NCBI GenBank assembly: GCA_013285405.1
Contig: CP053446.1
Span: 2,403,001-2,467,000 of the forward strand
Origin: Ignavibacteriota bacterium
Lineage (GTDB): Bacteria; Bacteroidota; Ignavibacteria; Ignavibacteriales; Ignavibacteriaceae
Reading direction: 5' to 3'
Length of the DNA: 64,000 nt
Shown: piece after piece, positions 27,763-36,399 of the stretch
How the letters are laid out: every line of letters begins with the position of its first letter
How positions within the stretch are numbered: position 1 is the stretch's first letter
Made by a program: the position numbers and the translations under genes
The notes under the pieces: generated by a model
The model's input: only the letters and a program-made list of their open reading frames with translations
Told to the model about the DNA's origin: nothing
Databases searched by the model: none

Positions 27763-29688
27763 ATGTGTAATAGATTTTCAATTTTAGCAATATTTCTTAT
27801 TCTTCTAAGCATACAAATCAAAAGCCAGGAGATTGATGAGGAATTTAAACAAAAGATATTACTATATCTTTCAAGTGATAAAGGTTCAGTAGTGTGGGCT
27901 GGTGTAGATTATACGATACAATTCAAACTATACGAAGCTATACAAGTTTTAGAAAATATTATCTGGAAACAAGAAGTACCTATTCAACTTAGTATTCTAT
28001 GGGCAATGGCTTATTTAAATGCCCCGAATACACAGCAATTGGCTATAGCATTTATAGATTCCGTTGATTTTTACAATTCATCCAGATTCTTTGGGAGTGA
28101 AAATAAACTAAGCGCAAAAGCCCATGTAAATCAAGCTTTATTTTACATAAATGATTATTCTCAAGCTGACTATGTAATGCAGCAACTACGGGTAAAACCT
28201 TACGATGTTGAATCAATATGGTTATTACCAAACCTGATTAGAAATGTTCCCCAATATGAGAATGAAGCAAAAAGTATATTAATAAATGCAGCTAACAATT
28301 CTGAAGATTATAGAATTAGATTTAATGCAGTTCATCAGTTGGAAGAAGTTTATGGTGCCGAAATGATACCGATTTATATTAATTTCTTTAAAAATGTTGA
28401 AGAATCTGGTAAAGAATTTAGCTCTTCAAGAATTATTTCATTTGAGTTTCTCTGTAAGTATAATTATGATGGCTTAGAAAATTTAATAAAAGAGCAGATA
28501 TATAACGAACCTGCGGCTGTTTACAAAAGATATTTCATTGATACACTATTCAATCGCTATGGTAATCCTGAAAATTTAAATTATATAGTAAATTTTTATA
28601 ATTGGGAAACAGATTCATTAGCAAAAAGGTTTGTAAGTCATGCATTAGAGAATTTTACACCTAAAGAATTTCCTATGAATATAACATTGCCGGAAATGAT
28701 AGACAGTTTAAAAATTATAACAAATAAAACATTTGCATTTCAATGGATTGATAGTACTACTAAAAATTTACTTAATTACAATTTGGATAATGCAAAGACT
28801 AAAATATTAAACAGTGATTCTATATTCTGCGCAAATTATATAAAACAATATCAAGACTTAGTTAATTTTGAGTTTCAAGATACACTTAATACAACACCAG
28901 AATTTGTAACACTCGAAGGATGGCAATTTCTATATTATTATGCTCAGTACATTCTCGACAGACTTCCGGAACCGCAAGCAAACCCTAACTTACTTGTAAA
29001 CCTAAAGAACAGTTTTGGGGTGCAAATACCAGCAGGTAATGTAACGTACTATGAGTCCGCCACAAGCGGATGGAAAGATGCAGTAAACAACGGAGATGGA
29101 ACTTTTACAGTAATAACAACAAAATCAACAGTAAGCATAAGAATGTTCTACGAGTTTGCAAACCAAACTGTTCATAATGTTCCTGCACAAAACAACACTT
29201 ATACATTTACAACAGTAAACACTGCAGTTCAGTTAAAGAACAGTTCAGGAAATTTGATGCCTGCCCCTTCGGGTGATCAGGGTACAGTTCAATACTATGC
29301 TGATGCTTGGAGAACATTTGGCACAACAACAAACGGAGTTGCATACAAAGAACTTCTGCCAATCAATTACAGTTTTAGAATGACTTATGAATATATACCT
29401 AATGACAAACAGCAGGATATAAGCACAAACAGTACAGTTACATTCACAACAGTATTGTGTACATTAAAAGTAACCAATGCAAACAATCAGCCGTTAGCAG
29501 GTGCAAGTACAAAATATTACTCAACAGCGTGGAGAGATATCGGACTTACAAATGCAGAAGGAATAATAACAAAAGAACTTCTTCCAAAAAACTTAAGCTT
29601 CAGAGCTACGTATGGTAATGTTAGTCTTGATAAACAGCAGGATATTTCTGTAAATATACTTGTAGAGATTCAGTTAAATGTTCCGTAG
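27763..29688 (+). CDS. Secreted helical-repeat protein with three C-terminal beta repeats
   Basis: 641 residues with a signal peptide (ending IQIKSQ). The first 370 or so residues look like irregular HEAT-type alpha helices. The last 220 residues contain three repeats of about 75 residues with the pattern YY...AW(R/K) ... G...KELLP.(N)(Y/L)SFR.TY ... DKQQDIS. This module is 80-90 percent identical by eye to the one in the paralogue at 31935. The linker LDRLPEPQANPNLLVNLKNS is shared. The function is unknown. It follows the HEXXH gene by 17 bp, in a probable operon. Confidence 0.75.
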   Translation: MCNRFSILAIFLILLSIQIKSQEIDEEFKQKILLYLSSDKGSVVWAGVDYTIQFKLYEAIQVLENIIWKQEVPIQLSILWAMAYLNAPNTQQLAIAFIDSVDFYNSSRFFGSENKLSAKAHVNQALFYINDYSQADYVMQQLRVKPYDVESIWLLPNLIRNVPQYENEAKSILINAANNSEDYRIRFNAVHQLEEVYGAEMIPIYINFFKNVEESGKEFSSSRIISFEFLCKYNYDGLENLIKEQIYNEPAAVYKRYFIDTLFNRYGNPENLNYIVNFYNWETDSLAKRFVSHALENFTPKEFPMNITLPEMIDSLKIITNKTFAFQWIDSTTKNLLNYNLDNAKTKILNSDSIFCANYIKQYQDLVNFEFQDTLNTTPEFVTLEGWQFLYYYAQYILDRLPEPQANPNLLVNLKNSFGVQIPAGNVTYYESATSGWKDAVNNGDGTFTVITTKSTVSIRMFYEFANQTVHNVPAQNNTYTFTTVNTAVQLKNSSGNLMPAPSGDQGTVQYYADAWRTFGTTTNGVAYKELLPINYSFRMTYEYIPNDKQQDISTNSTVTFTTVLCTLKVTNANNQPLAGASTKYYSTAWRDIGLTNAEGIITKELLPKNLSFRATYGNVSLDKQQDISVNILVEIQLNVP

Positions 29689-29709
29689 GAATGTATAATT
29701 CATAATGAA

Positions 29710-29870
29710 TAATTAACAATTAAAAATTAACAATTAAGAATTAACAATGAAAAATTAAAAATGAAGAAGAAGGTTCTGATTCATAGCTCCGTAGGAGCGA
29801 CATATTTATAGAAACAGAAAAAACAAAAAAAATCAAGTCCCGTCAGGGACGACATAGATGCAGAGGTAAG
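29710..29870 (+). repeat. Spacer with short palindromes, duplicated at 33840-34000
   Basis: Contains repeated AATTAACAATTAAAAATTAACAATT sequence and two palindromic boxes (CTCCGTAGGAG and GTCCCGTCAGGGAC). The copy 4,130 bp downstream is nearly identical, more conserved than parts of the flanking genes. Confidence 0.8.
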
Positions 29871-29872
29871 AA

Positions 29873-30541
29873 ATGAAAATAAAAATTTTAATTATAGTAT
29901 TGGCAATAGCACATTTTTCATATTCACAAACCGTTTATGAAATTACACCCGGAACAAAAGGCAACGAAATAACATTGACGGTTGCAAATGTTTCAGAAAC
30001 AAATCCCGCAGAAAATGTTAAAGTAATGCCTCCCCAACCCCTCCAAATGAGGGGCTTTCAGGAAGAGCAAATTACATTTCACCAATCAGAACAAACGATT
30101 GAGAGGATAGAACCAGCAGCAGAAGCGGAAGTAACATTTACATTTGATATAAGCAGAAATGTTTCAATTACAAAGAAAGATACAATTGATTTTATGATAA
30201 CAGATGCAAACGGACTGATGATGACAAAGACATTCATCTTCAGTTACATTGGTCCGAAAGAATTCAAGCTTGAGCAGAATTATCCGAATCCATTTAATCC
30301 AGCAACAACGATACAGTATCAAATACCGGCCTCCCCAAACCCCTCCAAAGGAGGGGCTTTTGTATCATTAAAAATTTACGATATACTTGGCAGTGAAGTC
30401 GTAACATTAGTAAATGCAGAACAGCAGCCAGGATATTACGAAGTTCAGTTCAACGGAAGTAATCTTGCAAGTGGAATGTATGTTTATAGATTGCAGGCAG
30501 GAGAATACATTTCTACAAAGAAGATGTTGATGATTAAATGA
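29873..30541 (+). CDS. Small secreted protein with T9SS C-terminal sorting domain
   Basis: 222 residues: signal peptide (ending HFSYSQ), a beta-rich domain (about 20-130), and a type IX secretion sorting domain beginning [17 protein letters not shown] and ending KKMLMIK. The sorting domain is interrupted by about eight extra residues (PNPSKGGA) encoded by a palindromic DNA repeat (30330-30361). A second copy of that repeat at 30029-30058 encodes PPQPLQMRGF. Its paralogue at 34003 carries the same two insertions. It is the last gene of the duplicated block. Confidence 0.82.
   Translation: MKIKILIIVLAIAHFSYSQTVYEITPGTKGNEITLTVANVSETNPAENVKVMPPQPLQMRGFQEEQITFHQSEQTIERIEPAAEAEVTFTFDISRNVSITKKDTIDFMITDANGLMMTKTFIFSYIGPKEFKLEQNYPNPFNPATTIQYQIPASPNPSKGGAFVSLKIYDILGSEVVTLVNAEQQPGYYEVQFNGSNLASGMYVYRLQAGEYISTKKMLMIK
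30029..30058. repeat. Palindromic repeat inserted in a coding region
   Basis: CCTCCCCAACCCCTCC and GAGGGGCTTT arms lie in frame inside the gene at 29873. The same family recurs at 30330, 34159 and 34460, and in a related form at 17669. Confidence 0.75.
30330..30361. repeat. Palindromic repeat inserted in a T9SS sorting domain
   Basis: Arms CCCCTCC and GGAGGGG enclose AAA. The gene at 41695 reads directly [15 protein letters not shown] at this position, so the repeat adds about eight codons. Confidence 0.8.
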
Positions 30542-30640
30542 TTCGATCAATTCATCTGCCTTACTGCAGACAGGTCAGAAATCCCGACCTTGTCGGGGAT
30601 GGTGTTGAAATAAACGAATAGAAAAAAAGATTAAATTAAT

Positions 30641-30669
30641 CCCGCAAGAAAACAGCGGGGTTTTTTATT
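30641..30669 (+). terminator. Probable rho-independent terminator
   Basis: CCCGC and GCGGG pair across a nine-base loop and are followed by a run of T residues. It closes the first copy of the duplicated block. Confidence 0.7.
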
Positions 30670-30679
30670 TTAGTTAATA

Positions 30680-31918
30680 ATGATTAAAAAAAAATTTGAC
30701 GGAACACTCGAAGATTTTTCCCAATGGGATAGTTTTGAGATCGGAATGATAGAAGGATGCGATGCAGGATTGATTCTTAATAACGGAGCAATGGAAAATT
30801 ATTTTGCAGAAGTATATCAGCCGATATATTTTGTTGCAGCGAATGATTTAACGGAGACGGATACAGTAAAGGTAAGAGTAGGATTGATAGAAGGAGGAGG
30901 AAGCAGCAGACCTGTGAATAAAGGTGGAGAAGAAAAAGAAGCTATTATAACTAATCCAAATAAAAACAAAAAAGAACCTGAGCCGCTACCAATGAATCCA
31001 AGTACTTACTGTTTTCCAGAAAATTTCTGGACACCACACGATCTGGAGGGTGTTAGCAAGGTGGTGGTGGGGGATGGGTGTGAAGATTACATTTGCAACG
31101 AAGTAATTTTAAGACCATCATTCCGTTTTGAACATTTTCCAAATGGATCTTTTAATAATGATGCGTGTACAATTGAACAAAATAATGCATCTCAAGGACA
31201 AGTAGTATCCGGTGTTTTCTCCGTAATGTGGTCAGAACTTAACGATCTAAATTATTTCAATATTAATAATATTAATGCTTGTTATGTTCATAATTTTAAT
31301 ATTTGGAGATTTGGACACAAACTCCCATTATTTCCTTATTTCAAAACAATAATGGATGTCTGTATTACAAACGTTACTAATGCTGGACAAAAGCCATTAA
31401 ACCACATAAGCGAAATAACCACCGTTTATAATGACACTAAACTTTGTGATGCGAAAAAAGATTTAGAAGGACACAAATCATACCCATCAAAAGTACGAGC
31501 TGGAGGATATATTTTTCTTGAAGTTGAAATGGCACACGAAAATGCACACGGGCAGGATTTTCAGTGGGTCATAGATAGTTTGCAAAATGCTTTCCTTTAT
31601 CCAACATTAGATTTGTTGGAAGTAACCTGTGGAAGTTATGATCAAGAAAATAAAAAAGCTAATAATCAGGAAAAGGCTAAACTAATTTATTTTAACTATT
31701 TACAGAAAATTGTCGCTGGAGAAACGGTTGGTGCCGTACGCACATATAATGGATTTGAGCAGAGATTAAAAATAGGATATGAAAACCATATAAATCAGAG
31801 TTTTATTATTAATGGACAAAAAGTCGATCACGAAAATTACATTAACGGTTTTCCGATAGTTACAAATAGAATCGATGTATTATTGAATGAGTTTGAAAAC
31901 ATTTGGGATTGTAATTAA
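30680..31918 (+). pseudogene. N-terminally truncated paralogue of the HEXXH secreted protein
   Basis: 412 codons similar to about residues 290-691 of the protein at 25670: DGTLEDFSQWDSFEIGMIEGCDAG here corresponds to DGTIEDFPEWQGFEIAKVEGCALG there. The HEXXH motif is HENAH. It begins 11 bp after a terminator, lacks a visible ribosome site, and has no signal peptide, so it is probably not secreted. It may be a 5'-deleted remnant created by the tandem duplication. The remaining frame is intact, so recent loss or retained function is possible. Confidence 0.6.
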
Positions 31919-31934
31919 ATAAAAGGAAATTAAA

Positions 31935-33818
31935 ATGAAGATAACTATAATTTTATTGTTAACTATAATATTTAGTTTTCCACTATGTGCTCAGGAATTA
32001 ACGCAGCAAGAAAAGCAACGAATTATTGATAGTCTCGATAGTAATAATAATAGAGAAAATTACAATGCATTATTGAATGTCGAAAAATATAATATCGTTG
32101 AAGCGATCCCGAAATTAGAATCTAAAGCCCAAAACGGAGATTGCACTGCAATTTATTTAAGACTCTTACAAAAACTGGGTTCATATAATGTTCAGAGTCT
32201 AGCTCATATAGCTATTGATTCATCAAACAAATGTTATGACCCTGTTGAAACAAGATATGATTGTTCAAAAATATTAATTGAATTGGGAGATTACTCTGCT
32301 GCTGAATATATTATTGATTATTACAACAATAAAGCATCAAAATATTTCTTTGATATTACTTTAATTCCCAAGATCATTGATAATAGACCTGATCTGTTAC
32401 AACAATCAAAAACTGTTGTGTTTGATTATGCACAAAATTTCAGAGGCTCATCTTTTACAAGATATATAGCAAATGCAATAATAGCAGATAAATATCCTAA
32501 TGATGCTGTACCTGTTCTTGTTAATTCATTCAGGAACGAGCCGGACGATGCTTCAAGAATTTTATCACTTTGGTTATTATTTGTAATTGACTATTCTGAA
32601 CTTCCGGAGCTTATGAGAGAAAGGCTGGTTCAAGAACCTGTTCCTTCATATCGTTATATAATAGCTGATTCTTTATTAAAAGAATTTGGAACTCTACAAA
32701 ACTATCGGTTCGTAAAAGAATATGCAGTAAATGAATCTGATGAGGTAACCAGATCTCTGATAGAAAATGAAGTTGAAATATTTGTTCCAGTTCCACCAGA
32801 TTCTACAAAACTCACACTTGATTTATTAGATAACTTAATTAATTATGTAGATAGTGTTTTAACTTACACCTGGCTCGGCGATCTAACATTTTCAAACGAA
32901 CTTAAAAACATTTTAACCACTGCTAAAACAAACTTACAAAATGGCGATTCACTAACTTGCAGAGTTCAGGTAAAAACATTTCAGGATTTAGTAGATAATG
33001 TTTATAAAGATTCACTCAACTCAGATCCACGTTTTGTAACGATAGAAGGCTGGAAATTTCTTTACTGGAATGCTCAATACATTCTCGACAGACTTCCAGA
33101 GCCGCAAGCAAACCCAAACCTACTCGTAAACTTAAAGAACAGTTTGGGCAACCAAATAGAAGCAAGCAATGTAATGTATTATGAGTCCGCCACAAGCGGA
33201 TGGAAAGATGCAGTAAACAACGGAGACGGAACGTTTACAGTGATAACAACAAAACCAACAGTAAGCGTAAGAATGTTCTATGAATATGCAAATCAAACTG
33301 TTCATAATGTTACTGCACAAAACAATACTTACACTTTTATAACAGTAAACGCAGCGGTAGAGTTAAGAAACAGTTCAGGAAATTTAATGCCTGCCCCTTC
33401 GGGGGATCAGGGTACAGTTCAATACTATGCTGATGCTTGGAGAACATTTGGAACAACATCAAACGGAGTTGCATACAAAGAACTACTTCCAATCAATTAC
33501 AGTTTTAGAATGACTTACGAATATGTACCAAACGACAAACAGCAGGACATAAGCGTAAACAGCACAGTAACATTCGCAACAGTACTGTGTACATTAAAAG
33601 TAACCAATTTTAACAATCAGCCGCTTGCAGGTGCAAGTACAAAATATTACTCAACAGCTTGGCGAGATATCGGACTTACAAATTCAGAAGGAATAATAAC
33701 AAAAGAGCTTTTACCAAAGAACTTAAGCTTCAGAGCTACGTATGGTAATGTTAGTCTTGATAAACAGCAGGATATTTCTGTAAATATACTTGTAGAGATT
33801 CAGTTAAACGTTCCGTAG
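31935..33818 (+). CDS. Secreted helical-repeat protein with three C-terminal beta repeats (second copy)
   Basis: 627 residues with signal peptide (ending FPLCAQ). It is a paralogue of 27763-29688. The helical N-terminal part (about 20-375) is strongly diverged, but the C-terminal part after LDRLPEPQANPNLLVNLKNS is almost the same, with the three YY...AW...KELLP...SFR repeats. An AAAAGGAAA ribosome site precedes the ATG. The contrast between the two halves suggests gene conversion of the 3' part or selection for change in the helical part. Function unknown. Confidence 0.75.
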   Translation: MKITIILLLTIIFSFPLCAQELTQQEKQRIIDSLDSNNNRENYNALLNVEKYNIVEAIPKLESKAQNGDCTAIYLRLLQKLGSYNVQSLAHIAIDSSNKCYDPVETRYDCSKILIELGDYSAAEYIIDYYNNKASKYFFDITLIPKIIDNRPDLLQQSKTVVFDYAQNFRGSSFTRYIANAIIADKYPNDAVPVLVNSFRNEPDDASRILSLWLLFVIDYSELPELMRERLVQEPVPSYRYIIADSLLKEFGTLQNYRFVKEYAVNESDEVTRSLIENEVEIFVPVPPDSTKLTLDLLDNLINYVDSVLTYTWLGDLTFSNELKNILTTAKTNLQNGDSLTCRVQVKTFQDLVDNVYKDSLNSDPRFVTIEGWKFLYWNAQYILDRLPEPQANPNLLVNLKNSLGNQIEASNVMYYESATSGWKDAVNNGDGTFTVITTKPTVSVRMFYEYANQTVHNVTAQNNTYTFITVNAAVELRNSSGNLMPAPSGDQGTVQYYADAWRTFGTTSNGVAYKELLPINYSFRMTYEYVPNDKQQDISVNSTVTFATVLCTLKVTNFNNQPLAGASTKYYSTAWRDIGLTNSEGIITKELLPKNLSFRATYGNVSLDKQQDISVNILVEIQLNVP

Positions 33819-34002
33819 GAATGTATAATTCATAATGAATAATTAACAATTAAAAATTAACAATTAAGAATTTACAATGAAAAATTAAAAATGAAGATGA
33901 AGGTTCTGATTCATAGCTCCGTAGGAGCGACATATTTATAGAAACAGAAAAAACAAAAAAAATCAAGTCCCGTCAGGGACGACATAGATGCAGAGGTAAG
34001 AA

Positions 34003-34671
34003 ATGAAAATAAAAATTTTAATTATAGTATTGGCAATAACACATTATTCATTTTCACAAACCGTTTACGAAGTAACACCCGGAACAAAGGGAAATGAGTT
34101 AACACTAACGGTTGCAAATATTTCAGAAACAAATCCTGCAGAAAATGTTAAAGTAATGCCTCCTCAACTCCTACAAAGGAGGGGCTTTCAGGAAGAGCGA
34201 ATTACATTTCACCAATCAGAACAAACGATTGAGAGGATAGAACCAATAGCAGAAGCGGAAGTAACATTCACATTTGATATAAGCAGAAATGTTTCAATTA
34301 CAAAGAAAGATACAATTGATTTTATGATAACGGATGCAAACGGACTGATGATGACAAAGACATTCATCTTCAGTTACATTGGTCCGAAAGAATTCAAGCT
34401 TGAACAGAATTTCCCTAATCCGTTTAATCCAACAACAACGATACAGTATCAAATACCGGCCTCCCCAAACCCCTCCAAAGGAGGGGCTTTTGTATCATTA
34501 AAAATTTACGATATACTTGGCAGTGAAGTCGTAACATTAGTAAATGAAGAACAACAGCCTGGATATTATGAAGTTGAATTTAATGCTTCTCATTTAGCAA
34601 GTGGAATGTATGTGTACAGATTGCAAGCAGGAGAATACATTTCTACAAAGAAGATGTTGATGATTAAATGA
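34003..34671 (+). CDS. Small secreted protein with T9SS sorting domain (second copy)
   Basis: 222 residues, about 90 percent identical by eye to 29873-30541, with the same signal peptide and sorting domain (EQNFPNPFNPTTTI ... KKMLMIK). Both palindromic insertions are kept in the same positions (34159-34188 and 34460-34491), so they predate the duplication. It is the last gene of the second block. Confidence 0.82.
   Translation: MKIKILIIVLAITHYSFSQTVYEVTPGTKGNELTLTVANISETNPAENVKVMPPQLLQRRGFQEERITFHQSEQTIERIEPIAEAEVTFTFDISRNVSITKKDTIDFMITDANGLMMTKTFIFSYIGPKEFKLEQNFPNPFNPTTTIQYQIPASPNPSKGGAFVSLKIYDILGSEVVTLVNEEQQPGYYEVEFNASHLASGMYVYRLQAGEYISTKKMLMIK
34159..34188. repeat. Palindromic repeat inserted in a coding region (copy 2)
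   Basis: Same position as 30029-30058 in the paralogous gene, with a few substitutions in the left arm (TCCTCAACTCCTACAAAGG). Confidence 0.7.
34460..34491. repeat. Palindromic repeat inserted in a T9SS sorting domain (copy 2)
   Basis: Identical to 30330-30361; arms CCCCTCC and GGAGGGG. Confidence 0.8.
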
Positions 34672-34689
34672 TCTGATCAATTCATCTGC

Positions 34690-34865
34690 CTTACGACAGA
34701 CAGGTCAGAAATCCCGACCTTGTCGGGGATGGTGTACGAGTCTCTTTTTGTCAACCTGAACTCGTTTCTCCGAAGGAGTCCTTTGGACAGGTTCTTCTTA
34801 TTCACCAAAACCGCGATTAAAGATTCCGAAACAAGTTCGGAATGACAGTCGTGCAACGCCCTGGG
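34690..34865. repeat. Cluster of dispersed palindromic repeats
   Basis: Contains ATCCCGAC/GTCGGGGAT, a CTCCGAAGGAG element, and a GATTCCGAA ... TTCGGAATGAC element. The last two types recur at 41233-41285 and 17733-17775. No gene is visible in this stretch. Confidence 0.65.
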
Positions 34866-34883
34866 ATGGTGGTGAAATAAAAC

Positions 34884-35462
34884 CTATTTCACAATCTTTG
34901 AAATTTCTTTAAACTGCGGCGTACCGCAAACTTTCAGAAGTTCAAAAAGGATAGCTTCAGTTGTTGTGATTTCGGTACCGTGATATCTCATCCGGTCAAG
35001 AGCTGTGCGGTAATCAATTTCTTTGCGCGATGAAACAGCATCCGCTGCCAGGTTTACCTGCATCCCGTTTTCTATTAAATCCAAAACTGTCTGTTGAACA
35101 CAGACGTGAGATTCCACTCCGCAAACTACAATTTGTGATAAGTTTCTCTTTTTAAATTCATTGAACAACTCCCCGGCTCCTGAACAACTGAACGACATTT
35201 TATCAAACAGTTTTAAGTCCACAAGTTCATCTGTAATCTTTTTGGTTGTTGGTCCGAGTCCTTTTGGATATTGTTCAGTATAATAGATTGGTAATCCTAA
35301 AGCTTTAAAACCTTTTATTAACTTCAATGTATATTCAACAACCCGTTCATGATTGCTGATAACCGGCAGGATTCTTTCCTGAATATCAATTATTAAAAGT
35401 GCTGTTGATTCCGGCTTTAATAATTTGCTGAATCTTTTTACTTCACTCATTTCTGAACTCAA
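34884..35462 (-). CDS. Isochorismatase-like cysteine hydrolase
   Basis: 192 residues with no signal peptide. The family triad is visible: Asp in LLIIDIQERI, a conserved Lys after the YTEQYPKGLG segment, and the nucleophilic Cys in GVESHVCVQQT. Similar proteins hydrolyse amides such as nicotinamide or N-carbamoyl compounds; the substrate here is not clear. It begins 2 bp after the C39-like gene, in the same operon. Confidence 0.9.
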   Translation of the reverse strand: MSSEMSEVKRFSKLLKPESTALLIIDIQERILPVISNHERVVEYTLKLIKGFKALGLPIYYTEQYPKGLGPTTKKITDELVDLKLFDKMSFSCSGAGELFNEFKKRNLSQIVVCGVESHVCVQQTVLDLIENGMQVNLAADAVSSRKEIDYRTALDRMRYHGTEITTTEAILFELLKVCGTPQFKEISKIVK

Positions 35463-35464
35463 TT

Positions 35465-36304
35465 TTATGCATAGATTTTTTCCATACCATATTTACCGCA
35501 GGCATACATCATCAGCAGGCTGGTAATATCAACCAAAGCTTTTTTGTGTTCATCAATATAAATGATAAGATTGTACACATCTGCAATAAATTTCATTTTG
35601 TCAACAATTTTTCTAAGTTCGTTGTAGGTAGGTATTCCGTGCCAATACACAACTTCTTCTATTATCATCTTTTCATATCTTCTCAAAAACTCACCAAATG
35701 AAATTGTGTGGATTGATGTTGCAGTTCTTGGTTTGCAGATTGAAATTAAATCATTGAAATAAGTATCCCAATGTTTTGCAAGTTCAGAATTTTTCTTCTG
35801 CATTACATATCTGGCTTTAGCAAGAGTGAATTTTGCGCGTGTTCTCGGTTTAAAATTTGGAATCAGTGCATAACCATCAAAGCTTTTAAATTCATCATCC
35901 GGATCAATAAACTTCCATCTGCTCAGTAATTGCTTAGTTGAATAAATCCGAATGACTTTATCCTTCGAGCTGTCCATCAAAATAAATTTTCCCTGCTGCC
36001 AGTTTATGACAGTTATCCAATGTCCCCAGTTATCAACACTAAGAATACAAGGGAAACCTCTTTTGAGATGCTGTATAAGTACTTTTATTGCATCTTGTCC
36101 CACTTCACGACGAAAATATTTAAACCTGCAATCATAATATTTTGCAGCCTCTTCTAATCCTAATTCATCTGTACCATGCCACCAGGAACTGCCAGCTTTT
36201 CTTGCAATTGATTTTTCGCTCGTGAAAATTCCCAGCATTACAAGTGCGTACTTTAATGCAAAGGGTCCACATTGATATTTATTTGGTTGCGGGTAGAAAC
36301 TCAT
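35465..36304 (-). CDS. C39-like cysteine peptidase domain protein
   Basis: About 279 residues; the ATG at 36304 was preferred to the TTG at 36310. The N-terminal half is a papain-like C39 fold with Cys in KYQCGPFALKYAL (near 12), His in NWGHWITV and Asp in ILMDSS, so the catalytic set is complete. There is no signal or transporter domain, so it is cytoplasmic. The C-terminal 120 residues are helical and unrecognised. It is transcribed divergently from an ATP-grasp ligase and together with an isochorismatase-like hydrolase. This combination hints at making or trimming a small peptide, which is inference. Confidence 0.75.
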   Translation of the reverse strand: MSFYPQPNKYQCGPFALKYALVMLGIFTSEKSIARKAGSSWWHGTDELGLEEAAKYYDCRFKYFRREVGQDAIKVLIQHLKRGFPCILSVDNWGHWITVINWQQGKFILMDSSKDKVIRIYSTKQLLSRWKFIDPDDEFKSFDGYALIPNFKPRTRAKFTLAKARYVMQKKNSELAKHWDTYFNDLISICKPRTATSIHTISFGEFLRRYEKMIIEEVVYWHGIPTYNELRKIVDKMKFIADVYNLIIYIDEHKKALVDITSLLMMYACGKYGMEKIYA

Positions 36305-36399
36305 GATCAATAATATTGAGATGCTAAATCTAATTAATCAAAATGAATTAGTCAGCACATTTCTTTCGATTAAAAAGAAAATATCTTTAAATTTGAGAC

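Noticed and set aside
29710-29870. Insertion sequence or transposon between the duplicated modules
   Set aside because: No transposase frame or terminal inverted repeats were found; the similarity is explained by tandem duplication and small palindromes.
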